A stretch of 64,000 nt of DNA from Desulfuromonadaceae bacterium. Lineage in GTDB: Bacteria; Desulfobacterota; Desulfuromonadia; Geobacterales; Pseudopelobacteraceae. A program made the translations under genes and the position numbers. The stretch spans positions 186,001 through 250,000 of the forward strand of contig JAQUHA010000001.1 in the NCBI GenBank assembly GCA_028683855.1, read 5' to 3'. The notes beneath the pieces are model-generated. The model was not told the origin of the DNA. It saw only the letters and a program-made list of their open reading frames with translations, and made no database searches. Each line of letters opens with the position of its first letter. Within the stretch, counting starts at the first letter, position 1. Below are positions 1 through 9,889 of the stretch, in pieces.

Positions 1-1134
1 AAACTGAGAATAACTTCAGAAGTCGAAAAAACCTCGTTCTGGCTGGAATGCCGTCAAAAACTTCACCTGCTGGCTGACGCTATCGGTGACTATGCCTCTG
101 CACTCCGAACTCTTGTTCAGCGTTCTAAAGATCTTCCTGAGAGGCTGCAGGAGAAACTTGCAGATCAGCTGCTGGATACCTGTGGAATAGAGGGGCGTTT
201 GCAGTCCATGGCGGACTCGCTGCTTTTTTTTACAACCGAAGCAGAGGGGTACTGCCGATGGATTGAGATAAGAAAAAACATTCGTGGAGTTCAGGCGCGA
301 CTCAGCGCCGCCCCGCTGGACATCTCCTCTCAGATGAAGGAGGCAGTCTTTGATAAAATAAAAACCATAATCGTAACATCCGCAACCCTGACAGTAGGTG
401 GAGATTTTGGTTACCTTAAAAAGCGGACCGGTTTCTCTCTGCTCCCTAAAGCGCGGCTTGATGAACTGCAACTGGAGTCACCGTTCAATTATGCGAAACA
501 GGTGTTTGTAGCTGTGCCGGAAGATATGCCCGAGCCTACAGGAGAGGGGTACAGAGACGCTCTGGAGAACCATATTCTGACGGCGGTAACACTATCGCAG
601 GGGGGGGCTTTTATCCTCTTTACCTCATACGATTTACTCAATAGAGTCTATCAGGCGCTGCAGCCGAAGCTTACCCGTTTAGGTCTGGCTGCCCTGAAAC
701 AGGGGGAGACCGGACGTCATGCCCTTCTTACCAGGTTCCGTAATGAGGGTAATGCCGTGCTGTTCGGGACTGACTCGTTCTGGGAGGGTGTAGATGTTAA
801 AGGGGAGGCGCTGCGTCTTGTAATAATCGCAAGACTCCCTTTTCAGGTTCCGACGGAACCTGTGCAGCAGGCTCGTGCCGAGAAGATAAAGAGTGATGGA
901 GGGGATCCTTTTCGTGATTTTTCTGTGCCGCAGGCGGTCATAAAATTCCGTCAGGGTTTTGGTCGTCTGATTCGCAGCCGTGATGACAGGGGGGCGGTTC
1001 TCATCCTCGATAAACGTGTACTCAACAAAAGTTACGGGAGAATATTTCTTCGCTCACTTCCGGATACTGAGATTGTAAGAGGCGGATCGGATGAAGTTTT
1101 CGGCAGGATGGAGAAATTTTTCAACCCTGCCTGA
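1..1134 (+). CDS. dinG: DinG-family ATP-dependent DNA helicase, C-terminal part (5' truncated by window edge)
   Basis: The reading frame is open from base 1, so this is the last ~377 residues of a longer protein. It shows superfamily 2, XPD/DinG-type C-terminal helicase motifs: VTSATL (motif III-like), GTDSFWEGVDVKG (motif V region) and RQGFGRLIRS (motif VI with the arginine finger). The Walker A and iron-sulfur regions would lie upstream of the window. DinG-type enzymes are 5'-3' DNA helicases that unwind D-loops, R-loops and forked DNA in the cytoplasm. The stop overlaps the end of the convergent downstream gene by 14 bp. The family call is secure; DinG versus YoaA-like paralogue cannot be decided from the C-terminus. 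Confidence 0.85.
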   Translation, partial: KLRITSEVEKTSFWLECRQKLHLLADAIGDYASALRTLVQRSKDLPERLQEKLADQLLDTCGIEGRLQSMADSLLFFTTEAEGYCRWIEIRKNIRGVQARLSAAPLDISSQMKEAVFDKIKTIIVTSATLTVGGDFGYLKKRTGFSLLPKARLDELQLESPFNYAKQVFVAVPEDMPEPTGEGYRDALENHILTAVTLSQGGAFILFTSYDLLNRVYQALQPKLTRLGLAALKQGETGRHALLTRFRNEGNAVLFGTDSFWEGVDVKGEALRLVIIARLPFQVPTEPVQQARAEKIKSDGGDPFRDFSVPQAVIKFRQGFGRLIRSRDDRGAVLILDKRVLNKSYGRIFLRSLPDTEIVRGGSDEVFGRMEKFFNPA

Positions 1135-1600
1135 TCTTTTTTTTCGCAATAAAATTGAAACATTGAAAATACATAAGGCAGGTCAGTAGAAACGAGAAGA
1201 TTGTTCCTGCAAGAACCAGCAACGCTCCGGGAGCTTTTTTTGAATCCGGAATAAGTGTTGCGAAGACCAGAAAGAAGGCAACACCACAGAACTTCCAAAG
1301 ATCGCTTATCATCCTTTTTTTTCGCAGAGCAGCGAGTTCTGCTGTGGTGAGTCCTGAACGACTCCCTTCTATTTCAATGCCGGCATCGCGTCCCGCCAAT
1401 CGGTAAACCGGATAAAGCAGCAGCAACTGCACAACGACCGCCGAAATTATACTGCTGTAGAACATTTCCGTTCTGCCGACTGAATCGAAGCGCCCCTGTA
1501 ATGCAATCGCGACAACAACCAGCAATCCTGTCAGGATGGTTTGTACTATGCGGTAGATCATCATCTGCCGGTTTAGTCTCTTGAAATCCGCACTCGCCAT
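1121..1600 (-). CDS. Small four-helix membrane protein, unknown function
   Basis: A 159-residue protein with four predicted membrane segments, two in the N-terminal third (IVQTILTGLLVVVAIAL and SIISAVVVQLLLLYPVY) and two near the C-terminus. Between them is a short charged loop (LTTAELAALRKKRMISDLWK). I do not recognise a named family. The start MASADFKRL is chosen because GGAG lies 9 nt upstream; an ATG two codons earlier is too close to it. The gene is divergent from the sensor kinase to its right (101 bp between starts) and convergent with the helicase. Location in the inner membrane is inferred from hydrophobicity only. Confidence 0.6.
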   Translation of the reverse strand: MASADFKRLNRQMMIYRIVQTILTGLLVVVAIALQGRFDSVGRTEMFYSSIISAVVVQLLLLYPVYRLAGRDAGIEIEGSRSGLTTAELAALRKKRMISDLWKFCGVAFFLVFATLIPDSKKAPGALLVLAGTIFSFLLTCLMYFQCFNFIAKKKIRQG

Positions 1601-1701
1601 TGACATACACTCCAGAAGATATTTATAACGTAATCCGGCGCGCAAGATATCAGAACACCTTTAAATGTACAAGGATTCAAAAAGGGGAGAAGTACTTAAA
1701 T

Positions 1702-2649
1702 ATGAATATAATGCGCCGCATATTTAATCCTGTTATTGCATTGATTGCAATTCAGCTCGTCTGGATAACTGTAGTTGTTTTCTGGATATACTGGTTTATC
1801 GGTAAAAACCGAGAATTTAGGCAGCTGGCTGAAAAATACCGCCCTGAACTTCTTGGGCAGAGTGCGAACTGGCCGATCATGGTTGAAGGTCTGGTCATGA
1901 TGGTAGTCATACTTATTGGTGTTTATGTAATTTTCGTTTACTGGAACCGCCAGTCAAATCTTTATCTGCAGCAGCGCAATATAATTTCCCAGGTTACCCA
2001 TGAACTGAAATCGCCACTTGCATCCATACAGCTTCATCTTGAGACAATCCGTCTCCGCAAACCATCGGAAGAGAGACTTGATTCATTTGTCGATACAATG
2101 CTGGGTGATACAGACCGTCTCCACTATCTTATCAATAACCTTTTAATGGCAGCACGACTTGAACAGAGGCGCAAACATTCTGAAAGGAGATTGACCGATC
2201 TTACTCAACTTTTAACTGAATATGTCGCGCGTGAGCGAAACACACTTCCGCAGGGTGGGAGTATTTCATTTGAAGGGGAACCTGGAATGAAGGCGATGAT
2301 AGACCCGGAAGAGATGGGTATGGTAATAAGAAATCTCTTTGAGAATGCGGTGTTATACTCTCCTCAATCACCCGAAATCTCGGTAAAACTGATCAGAACG
2401 GGAACCTGGCTGCAGCTGACTGTTCAGGATCGTGGTCGAGGTCTTGACGGGAAGGAGCTTAAAAAAGTATTCGACCGTTTCTACAGAGCTCAACCCCCCG
2501 GCGATAATGTGCGAGGCACCGGACTTGGACTTTATATAGTACAGTCTGTTATCAACGGATATGGCGGGACAGTAAAAGTTTCAAGCGACGGTTCTGGCAA
2601 AGGGTGTACTTTTACACTCAAATTTCCTGCTGCACAGGTGAATAAATGA
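1702..2649 (+). CDS. Sensor histidine kinase (two-component system)
   Basis: A 315-residue membrane kinase. Two transmembrane segments (about residues 8-31 and 59-81) flank a short periplasmic loop of ~28 residues, too small for a classical sensor domain. A HisKA box follows with phospho-acceptor H100 (VTHELKSPLASIQ), then the HATPase domain with N box (NLFENAVLYS), G1 (VQDRGRGLDG) and G2 (GTGLGLYIVQ). The start at 1702 is preferred over an upstream in-frame ATG because GGGGAG lies upstream and residue 1 directly precedes the first membrane helix. The stop overlaps the response-regulator start (ATGA), so the two are co-translated. The signal is unknown. Confidence 0.9.
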   Translation: MNIMRRIFNPVIALIAIQLVWITVVVFWIYWFIGKNREFRQLAEKYRPELLGQSANWPIMVEGLVMMVVILIGVYVIFVYWNRQSNLYLQQRNIISQVTHELKSPLASIQLHLETIRLRKPSEERLDSFVDTMLGDTDRLHYLINNLLMAARLEQRRKHSERRLTDLTQLLTEYVARERNTLPQGGSISFEGEPGMKAMIDPEEMGMVIRNLFENAVLYSPQSPEISVKLIRTGTWLQLTVQDRGRGLDGKELKKVFDRFYRAQPPGDNVRGTGLGLYIVQSVINGYGGTVKVSSDGSGKGCTFTLKFPAAQVNK

Positions 2650-3353
2650 CAGATGACAAGCCACATATAATGTTGGTTGAAGATGAAAATCATCTGGCTC
2701 GCGGGATATGTTTTAATCTTGAAGAAGAGGGGAACCGTGTCAGCCACTTTGAAACAGCTGAACGTGCCATTGAAGCTCTTGAGATTGAGCGGTTCGACCT
2801 TGTCATACTGGATGTTATGCTGCCGGGCATGGATGGCTTCCATGCGTGTCGAGCCATCAGAAACCTTGATCCGCGCGTTCCTGTTCTAATGCTTACCGCA
2901 CGCTCTGAAGATGCCGATCGTGTGGAGGGGCTTGAAAACGGTGCTGACGATTATCTTGCCAAGCCGTTCAATCTGGTGGAATTTCTACTGCGCGTTAAAG
3001 GTATGCTGCGAAGATCTTCATGGTATCGCCCCGAACCGGTGGAGGAGGGGTATCAGTTTGGAGATAATGTGGTATTCCTTCTCTCATACAGGGCAAAAAC
3101 GGCTCAAGGAGAGATTGATCTAACGGAGATGGAAGTGCGTGTGCTATCACTGTTTTTTCAGAAAGAGGGGAGACCGGTTCAGCGGGGAGAACTCCTTCAA
3201 TCTGTCTGGGGGTACAGCAGCGATACAGAAACCAGAACGCTGGACAACTTTATAGTACGTCTGCGAAAATATTTTGAACCCGACCCTTCTCACCCAAGAC
3301 ATTTTCAGACAGTCCGTGGTGTGGGGTATCGCTTCAGCAGGTTTGGCGGGTAG
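2646..3353 (+). CDS. OmpR-family response regulator
   Basis: A 235-residue two-domain regulator. The receiver domain (1-120) has acidic residues near VEDE, phospho-acceptor D56 (LVILDVMLPGMDG), a conserved Thr (LMLTARS) and Lys (YLAKPFN). The C-terminal winged helix (about 135-233) has the typical end RTLDNFIVRLRKYF and VRGVGYRF. It should bind DNA as a dimer after phosphorylation by the kinase with which it overlaps by 4 bp. Targets cannot be read from the window. The next gene is on the opposite strand and convergent. Confidence 0.92.
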   Translation: MTDDKPHIMLVEDENHLARGICFNLEEEGNRVSHFETAERAIEALEIERFDLVILDVMLPGMDGFHACRAIRNLDPRVPVLMLTARSEDADRVEGLENGADDYLAKPFNLVEFLLRVKGMLRRSSWYRPEPVEEGYQFGDNVVFLLSYRAKTAQGEIDLTEMEVRVLSLFFQKEGRPVQRGELLQSVWGYSSDTETRTLDNFIVRLRKYFEPDPSHPRHFQTVRGVGYRFSRFGG

Positions 3354-3369
3354 AATCCGGGCTTTTTCA

Positions 3370-4329
3370 TCAGGATATTCTGCCCCCTTCAAGTATCATC
3401 GCTTTGAATGCCTGCAGATACTCCTTGTTGAAGATATTAGCTTCGCTCTCCATAATTTCCAGAGAATGGCGCGGTGATGATGCTTTGCGGAACGGTCTCT
3501 CCGTTGTTAACGAGCTATAGACATCGCAGATGGAAACGATCTGTGCGCTCCGTGGAGTGCTCTCGCCACCCAAACCAAAAGGGTATCCGGTACCATTAAA
3601 TTTCTCATGGTGGTATCTGACAATATCGAGAGCAACCTGATATTTTTCACCCCACAATGTTAACAGAAGGTTGTATCCCATCTGCGGATGCAGCTTAACT
3701 CTCGAATAATCAATATCAGTACAGGGATAAGGACCATCAAGCGAGTTACTGGTGAGATAAATTATCCCTACATCGTGGAACATTGCCCCCACCCCCACCT
3801 CAAGCACCTCATCGCTGGCGAGATTAAGAATTGACTCATGGGCGAGCATTGAAAGAATTGTCACATCTATGCTATGTGCAAATATCTGATAGTTGCCGTC
3901 AAGTACCTTGGCAAGAGCCTGCATCAAACACTCTTTGCTGACGATGTTTTTCATAAGCGCTTTGAGAAGCTTTTTGCAGCGCTTTACGTCTTCTATACGT
4001 TCCGGGGTTTTGAACACTTCACTCAGGTAGTTGAATGTGACGACTGAAAGAATCAATTCCTTTGTTTCCGAAGTTACATCATCACGCTCGAAGATCTGGC
4101 GGATCTGATCCTCAAGAAAATTTGCCACTATCTCCGCATCACCGGCTCGTACATACACAAACTCAACATTATTTGATGAGAATCGCTGCAGATCTTTTTC
4201 TGTCAACTCGACATCATCAGGTTTGTAGAGGATAAAATTTCTGTGTCCTCTCCGAAGATAGAGTGCAATCGGCGGGAATTGCCCAACCAGCAGGCACTCG
4301 ACAGCTACCGGTCGGTAGTAGTCTATCAT
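3370..4329 (-). CDS. HD-GYP domain protein (probable cyclic-di-GMP phosphodiesterase)
   Basis: A 319-residue protein. The C-terminal half is an HD-GYP domain: HD in AMFHDVGIIYL, then HHEKFNGTGYPFGLGG carrying the GYP signature, and ICDVYSSLTTERPFRKA. HD-GYP proteins hydrolyse cyclic-di-GMP to GMP or pGpG. The N-terminal ~120 residues resemble the accessory domain found before HD-GYP in many Desulfuromonadales (start IDYYRPVAVECLLVGQFPPI). The first residue codon overlaps the stop of the CheY-like gene upstream (4 bp), so the receiver protein probably controls it by phosphorylation. The operon runs leftward from the hybrid kinase. Enzyme activity is inferred from motifs. Confidence 0.88.
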   Translation of the reverse strand: MIDYYRPVAVECLLVGQFPPIALYLRRGHRNFILYKPDDVELTEKDLQRFSSNNVEFVYVRAGDAEIVANFLEDQIRQIFERDDVTSETKELILSVVTFNYLSEVFKTPERIEDVKRCKKLLKALMKNIVSKECLMQALAKVLDGNYQIFAHSIDVTILSMLAHESILNLASDEVLEVGVGAMFHDVGIIYLTSNSLDGPYPCTDIDYSRVKLHPQMGYNLLLTLWGEKYQVALDIVRYHHEKFNGTGYPFGLGGESTPRSAQIVSICDVYSSLTTERPFRKASSPRHSLEIMESEANIFNKEYLQAFKAMILEGGRIS

Positions 4330-4721
4330 ACCTTAAATCCTAAAAATGCCAGTTGATCAATCAACTGCTGAGGGTCGAAAGGTTTGATCATATAAGCCTC
4401 GCACCTCGAATCAAAAGACATCATAATGTGTTCCAGGTCGCTCATAGAAGAGACCATTATAACGCGGACGGAATCGGGAAAAGAGATGCCGTTTTCAGAT
4501 TCAATTGATCTTATATGCCTGAGAACCTGCAGCCCATCCATTCCGGGCATTATTATATCAAGGCATATCAGATCGTACTGCGCCCCTTCGAGAGCGGCTT
4601 TCATGTAAGCGTCTACAGCCTGATATCCGTCGGCAGCCTGATCGCACTGCCCAAAAGTCTTGAGCATTTCTGAAAGCACTGATCTGCTGAATCCGTCATC
4701 ATCCACAATAAGAATCTTCAT
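4326..4721 (-). CDS. Single-domain (CheY-like) response regulator
   Basis: A 131-residue stand-alone receiver: acidic pocket IVDDDG at residues 5-10, phospho-acceptor D55 (LICLDIIMPGMDG), switch Ser in IMVSSMSD and conserved Lys in YMIKPFDPQQ. It has no output domain, so it acts by protein contact or as a phosphorelay intermediate. It sits between the frameshifted REC-HD-GYP gene and the HD-GYP gene, whose start it overlaps by 4 bp. This suggests that it relays phosphoryl signal from the upstream hybrid kinase. Confidence 0.9.
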   Translation of the reverse strand: MKILIVDDDGFSRSVLSEMLKTFGQCDQAADGYQAVDAYMKAALEGAQYDLICLDIIMPGMDGLQVLRHIRSIESENGISFPDSVRVIMVSSMSDLEHIMMSFDSRCEAYMIKPFDPQQLIDQLAFLGFKV

Positions 4722-4746
4722 TCTTTAGCTCCAATATGTAAAACAT

Positions 4747-5845
4747 TCATAAAACTGCTTCGAGGGTAACCTTATCTTCTGAAACATCACGCAGTCGGTC
4801 TCTTATAGCCAGAAAATTGTCAATATTGTTTAAAAAGATGTCGAGGATATCCGGGGCAAAGAACTCGCCCCTTCCCTCCTGCATTATGCCGACGGTTTTT
4901 TCAATGGAAAAAAGCTTTTTTGTATGGGCGTTCTGAGAGAAGTGCGTCAAAAACATCAACAATAGAAACAACCCTTGCGAACGGATGAATTTCAAAGCCC
5001 TTCAGACCATCAGGGTAGCCGCTGCCATCCCATTTTTCATGATGCTGAAGAGCTATGATTCCGCCTGCCTGGATGACAGGAAGGTTCTCTGCGTCGGAGA
5101 GAATCTTGCCTCCGATAGTAGTGTGCTGTTTCATAATCTCAAATTCAAACGCCTCAAGCTTCCCCGGTTTCAGCAGGATTTTATCAGGTATACCTATTTT
5201 GCCGACATCATGGAGCGGAGAGGCAAATTTAAGTACTTCAGACTCCTCCAGAGTCATTCCGGCAAAAACAGCAAGTTGTCTCGAAAGCTCACTAATGCGG
5301 CGGGTATGCATTCCGGTCTCCTGATCTCTGAAGTCGGAAGCCTTGCCGAGACGGAGTGATATCTCATATTCTGCCTTCTGAGACTGGCTGAGAGCTGTCT
5401 GCAGCGCCGCTGTTTTTTTAACGACCTCTGCTTCAAGAACGCGATTCATGTTTTTTGCCAGATCAGAAAGCTTTTTGCTCCGCACATGATTCATTACCCG
5501 CAGGCGGAGCTCCTCGGAGTTGTAGGGTTTTGCAATAAAATCATTTGCTCCAAGTGCAAGCGTATGCGTTACCTCATGCGTTCCGGCAGTAACAACAATT
5601 ACCGGAATTTCACGCCACTCGGCACTCTGCTTGATTATCTGTATGGTTTCGTAACCGTTCATTACAGGCATTTCCAGATCAAGCAGAATAACATCAATAT
5701 CAGGCTCTGATCTAAGTAGATCCAGCGCCATCTGTCCATTTTCTGCCTTAACCAGCCTGTTATTATTATCGGAAAGCATTACTTCAAGAATGTCCAGATT
5801 CATTGTGTCGTCATCAACCGCGAGTATCTTCACATCATCAAACAT
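4747..5845 (-). pseudogene. REC-HD-GYP response regulator interrupted by a one-base frameshift
   Basis: The first frame (4901-5845) encodes 314 residues: a receiver domain with D56 ([13 protein letters not shown]), a coiled linker, then an HD-GYP domain ([42 protein letters not shown]). It stops at AFFH. The expected continuation ([20 protein letters not shown] to the stop at 4747) lies in the next frame. Removing one base from the six-base homopolymer at 4908-4913 (T6 on the coding strand) restores a 365-residue protein of normal family length. The catalytic HD and GYP motifs lie before the break, so even the short product may retain activity. A real mutation, a phase-variable tract or a sequencing error are all possible. 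The start overlaps the hybrid kinase by 8 bp. Confidence 0.85.
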
Positions 5846-8800
5846 TGCTGCTCTCCGTTTCTTCCCTGAACCTGTCTAGATCCTCTTCAAGTAGGGGGGT
5901 CATTTTTGCAGCTTCTTCAAATTTACCTTCACGTGTTAAAAGCTCCATAGCCGCAGCGGTTGCCCGCATCTGTTTTGCGGAAATATTCCCCGCAGCCCCC
6001 TTGATGGTGTGCGCCTGAATGCGGAATTTTTCGACATCGGCGGAATCTTTTGCAGAGTGCAGTTTTTCCATATACCCCGCGACATTCTTGAAAAACATCC
6101 CCAGGAACTTTGGTAACATTTCAACACGCCCGCCAATACGCTCAAGAAACTCCTCTCTGTCAAAAACCGGCAGCGTCTCCTCGGAATTGGATTTCTCCGG
6201 TTCAGGTGGATTCTGTGCGGCTATCCGAGAATCATGCAAAATATGCTCGTTGTTTTGCATCAGTTTTGAGATTGTGGAGAGAATTTCCGCCTGTTTTGCC
6301 GGTTTTGAAAGGTATGCGTCCATCCCTGCGGCAAGACATTTTTCACGATCACCCTGGAGCGCGTAAGCGGTCATAGCTATTATCGGGATTCCAGGCAGCT
6401 CCCGCTCTTTCTCCAACTCCCGTATTTTACGAACAGCAGCATAGCCGTCAAGTACCGGCATCTGCATATCCATGAAGATTAAATCGAATTTCCCCTCAGA
6501 GAAAAGCTCTACAGCCTCCTGTCCGTTTTCCGCTGTCTTTATCCTGTGTCCACGTTTTTCAAGGGTAACTCTCAGCAGCTCCCTGTTTATCTCAACATCA
6601 TCAACTACCATGATATCGTAACTGGAATGCTGTTCCCTTACGGTATGTCTTGTCACAAGGTCAGAGTGTTTTGTGTTGCCGCTGAGAATTGCTATCAGAG
6701 TATCGTACAGCTCCTCCATTACAATAGGTTTTGTAAGATAGCCACTGATTCCAAGCTCACGGCATCTGTTAGCATCCCCTCTCATTCCGGCGCTCGGCAT
6801 GATGAGAATCTGCATATTATCAAAATCGCTATTCTGCCGCACTTTTGCGGAAAGCTCCCAGCCGTCCATTACAGGCATATTTACATCTGTTAAAAGGAGA
6901 GTGGGGAGTTTACCATTAGCAAGCATCTGATTCAGAACAGCTATTGCCTCGCCGGCACTCGAAGCGAGAAGCACCGGAATATTCCAGCGGCTGAGAAATC
7001 CTGACAGCAGCTGCAGATTAATCGCGTTGTTATCAACCGCCAGAAGAGAGATCCCTTCAAGGAGTTTAGCATCTGGAGCGGTTGTGGCGGATATGTTCTG
7101 TTGTAAGGCGAACTTAGCAGTAAAGCTGAAACAGCTCCCTTCCCCCAGGGAGCTGGTAACAGATATCTCGCCCCCCATCAGCGATACAAGGCGTTTTGAA
7201 ATAGCCAACCCCAGACCGGTTCCCCCAAACTGCTTGGTAGTAGAAATATCTGCCTGTTCAAACGCCTCAAATATTCTTGTCTGCTGTTCCGGAGAAATGC
7301 CGATCCCTTTGTCGTTTACCTCGAACCTTACAACAGCACTCTCTGGAGATGCGCTTATCAGGCTGACAACAACGCTGATTTCCCCCATATCGCTAAACTT
7401 CAGCGCATTGCCGGTAAGATTAATAATAATCTGTCGTAGACGGCCGGGGTCTCCGATCAATCCATCCGGCACATCCTGTTCGACATTGAAAACAATCTCC
7501 AACCCCTTTTGGTTCGCCCTTGACGAGAGAGTCCGTAATGTCTGACCTATCATACTTCTAAGCAGAAACGGTGTTGAATCCAGTTCAACCTTACCCGATT
7601 CTATCTTTGAAAAATCCAGAATATCATTGATGATTGATAGAAGGTTGTCGCCGGATAACTTTATCGAACGGAGATATTCCATCTGATCCCTATTAAGTTC
7701 AGTGTCGATCAGAAGATCTGTCATACCGATAATGCCATTCATCGGTGTCCGTATTTCATGGCTCATGTTTGCCAGAAACTCGCTTTTTGCGCGGCTTGCG
7801 TTCTCCGCCGTCTCCTTAGCAGCCTGTAGCAGGATATTCTGCTCTGCTATGGCTTTCTCACGAATACTTATCTCCTGAAGACGAGTATTTAGAGTGGCGT
7901 TACGCATATTGCTTCTCGATATAGCAAGACCGCCGAAAAGGATAAGGAAGCCTATGCCCGAGGTGACTATCAGCAGACGTCGCGGTGAGGCATCATAAAC
8001 CTCATTTGCAGGGACAAAAAGCGCCAGCGCAAAGGGGGTGTTTCTTACTGAAACCCGGAATGCTGTCATCTCCAGCGTATCTTTTTGTGGAACCGGAACA
8101 AGAAAATAAATCGGGTCGCGCTCTCTTAAATTTTCAGCCAGCGGCAGACGTTCAATAGTGAGGAGATTATTTGGGTCAGGCGGGTTATAGAGGTAAGTTT
8201 TGTTAAATAGCAGGCTCGTACTGTTTAACTCTTTACTCTTTGCAGCGAGAAAATGCCTGTGAATTTCCGCTGCAGAGAGCCACGCAATTACATGACCCTT
8301 CTTATACCCTTTAAAAAAGTAGGGTATCGAAATCACTATACTGGCAGTTTCCCCCTCTCCTTCTGCGAAGAAGCTGATTTTCTCCATATTCTGTCCGGTA
8401 TACTGCTTCCAGGCACGGTTTTCTCCCCTTTTTGACTTTATGCTTTTGTCATGCTCATCAATCAGTTTCTGCCCGGCAGAGTCTATAAAAACTATTCTTT
8501 TGTAGGTGGTTAAATCTCCAAGCCGTTTTTTAGTTTGAAAGGATTTAAAAACAGCTCTTGCCTCCTCAAGGCTTGCCGAGAGGCCATACTCCATTGACAT
8601 TCCAAGCGCCTGATTTTCAAAGTAGGCAGACAGCTCCCTGTTGATTGACAGATCCTGCAGATTATTCAGCCGCTCAGAAAAAAAATAGTTTAAAGTCTCT
8701 GAGCGTTTATCAGTATCCTCAAGGAGTTGTGTTCTGCTTGTCTCCTGAAGCTCGCTTCTGGAGCGATAGAGATCTGTAAGTAGAAAACTCAGATAGGCGA

Positions 8801-8861
8801 CAAGAGACAAGCCTATTAACAGCGTGGAAATACGCTGTATGCGCGAAAGAAGAGTTGACAT
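5838..8861 (-). CDS. Hybrid sensor histidine kinase with two receivers and an HPt domain
   Basis: A 1007-residue membrane kinase. TM1 lies at about residues 11-30 and TM2 at about 297-315, enclosing a ~265-residue periplasmic sensor (probably a Cache-like fold, inferred). A coiled linker leads to HisKA with H368 ([15 protein letters not shown]), HATPase ([12 protein letters not shown]), receiver 1 ([13 protein letters not shown]), receiver 2 ([13 protein letters not shown]) and a C-terminal HPt domain ([12 protein letters not shown]). This BarA-like layout supports an internal His-Asp-His relay, although one receiver may be regulatory. The downstream overlapping REC-HD-GYP and the CheY-like protein are the obvious phosphoryl acceptors, linking an external signal to cyclic-di-GMP turnover. 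Confidence 0.93.
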   Translation of the reverse strand: MSTLLSRIQRISTLLIGLSLVAYLSFLLTDLYRSRSELQETSRTQLLEDTDKRSETLNYFFSERLNNLQDLSINRELSAYFENQALGMSMEYGLSASLEEARAVFKSFQTKKRLGDLTTYKRIVFIDSAGQKLIDEHDKSIKSKRGENRAWKQYTGQNMEKISFFAEGEGETASIVISIPYFFKGYKKGHVIAWLSAAEIHRHFLAAKSKELNSTSLLFNKTYLYNPPDPNNLLTIERLPLAENLRERDPIYFLVPVPQKDTLEMTAFRVSVRNTPFALALFVPANEVYDASPRRLLIVTSGIGFLILFGGLAISRSNMRNATLNTRLQEISIREKAIAEQNILLQAAKETAENASRAKSEFLANMSHEIRTPMNGIIGMTDLLIDTELNRDQMEYLRSIKLSGDNLLSIINDILDFSKIESGKVELDSTPFLLRSMIGQTLRTLSSRANQKGLEIVFNVEQDVPDGLIGDPGRLRQIIINLTGNALKFSDMGEISVVVSLISASPESAVVRFEVNDKGIGISPEQQTRIFEAFEQADISTTKQFGGTGLGLAISKRLVSLMGGEISVTSSLGEGSCFSFTAKFALQQNISATTAPDAKLLEGISLLAVDNNAINLQLLSGFLSRWNIPVLLASSAGEAIAVLNQMLANGKLPTLLLTDVNMPVMDGWELSAKVRQNSDFDNMQILIMPSAGMRGDANRCRELGISGYLTKPIVMEELYDTLIAILSGNTKHSDLVTRHTVREQHSSYDIMVVDDVEINRELLRVTLEKRGHRIKTAENGQEAVELFSEGKFDLIFMDMQMPVLDGYAAVRKIRELEKERELPGIPIIAMTAYALQGDREKCLAAGMDAYLSKPAKQAEILSTISKLMQNNEHILHDSRIAAQNPPEPEKSNSEETLPVFDREEFLERIGGRVEMLPKFLGMFFKNVAGYMEKLHSAKDSADVEKFRIQAHTIKGAAGNISAKQMRATAAAMELLTREGKFEEAAKMTPLLEEDLDRFREETESSNV

Positions 8862-8917
8862 ATAAAATTAGAAACCGAAGGGGGAGCAGGGTTTTGTATG
8901 TCTTCCCCCTACTCAGT

Positions 8918-9799
8918 CTACTTCATCCCTTTGAAGAACTCAGGGAAATACCCTGTTGCTGTAGGGTAATATTTTTTTATCAGTTTAAGATATGTACCGT
9001 CGTGTTGTGCCTTTTTTATAAAAGCATTGTATGCGGCGAGCAGTTTCGGGGCATCCTTCGGAAAAGCTGCAGCCATCTGCTGTTTGCCGGAAACCGGACC
9101 TATAATCTTCAGTTTCCCTTTCCACTTTTCAAGTGCAATAAGGGCATCTGGAACGTCAAGAATTGTAAAGTCACCCTCATTGTTCAAAACTGCGGGAGCC
9201 ATTTCGTTAAGATTGCCCGTGCGGCATATAACTTTCGCACCTGTTTCTGATAATTTGTAAAGTGCCGGATCAAGGCAGGTCTTCTCCATGGAAAGGACTG
9301 ATTTCCCCTTCATCAGAGCCTTTGTAAGCTGAATGTCCTTTTCAATATTGTGTGTAGGTTTGATAGGTTTTACAGGGGAGTCTGATCTTGCAATCAACCA
9401 TATCTGGTTAGGGAAGGTAGGGGTGGCAAATTCAACAACCTGCTTACGCCACGGAATAATGGTGAAACCGTTGGCGATAATATCCCCCTTTACGGGAGCT
9501 TCCTCCAGTATTTCAGCTTTACCGGCAGCCACCTTAACTTTTCTGCCGATCACGTCCTGAACTATCACCCCCCAGTCGCTCTGTACAAACTCGTACTTAA
9601 CGCCCAGAGATTTTGCAAACAGCATCGTAAGTTCAACCTCCATCCCGTCGCCTGTTCCCGATACAAAGTTTGCGTACGGAATCCCGACGTGACGAAGCAC
9701 TCCGCTCTTTTTGACATCATCAAGTTCTGTCGCGAAAGCCGCACTTGAAAACATACAGGTCAAAAGGAGAACTGATACTACAGATTTTAGTCGCTTCAT
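8918..9799 (-). CDS. Periplasmic solute-binding protein, amino-acid ABC-transporter type
   Basis: A 293-residue protein of the type 3 extracellular solute-binding family. A cleavable signal peptide is evident (KRLKSVVSVLLLTCMFSSAAFA). The mature start ELDDVKKSGVLRHVGIPYANF and the block GDGMEVELTMLFAKSLGVKYEFV are typical of the family. The ATG at 9799 is chosen because GGAGG lies 8 nt upstream; the in-frame TTG upstream overlaps that site. No permease or ATPase gene is adjacent. It may instead supply ligand to a receptor, such as the large hybrid kinase encoded just downstream on the same strand (56 bp gap). That link is inferred from position alone. Confidence 0.85.
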   Translation of the reverse strand: MKRLKSVVSVLLLTCMFSSAAFATELDDVKKSGVLRHVGIPYANFVSGTGDGMEVELTMLFAKSLGVKYEFVQSDWGVIVQDVIGRKVKVAAGKAEILEEAPVKGDIIANGFTIIPWRKQVVEFATPTFPNQIWLIARSDSPVKPIKPTHNIEKDIQLTKALMKGKSVLSMEKTCLDPALYKLSETGAKVICRTGNLNEMAPAVLNNEGDFTILDVPDALIALEKWKGKLKIIGPVSGKQQMAAAFPKDAPKLLAAYNAFIKKAQHDGTYLKLIKKYYPTATGYFPEFFKGMK

Positions 9800-9889
9800 G
9801 GTTATTACCTCCAATTTTTTATATTCAGGGACAGAATATACCGGTTTTTAATTTTTTTTGAACCTACTTTTAATTACAGTCACCCTTTA

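Noticed and set aside
8880..8911. Possible terminator hairpin (AGGGGGA/TCCCCCT, 18-nt loop) between the solute-binding protein and the hybrid kinase
   Set aside because: Large loop and no T-run; too weak to call as a terminator.
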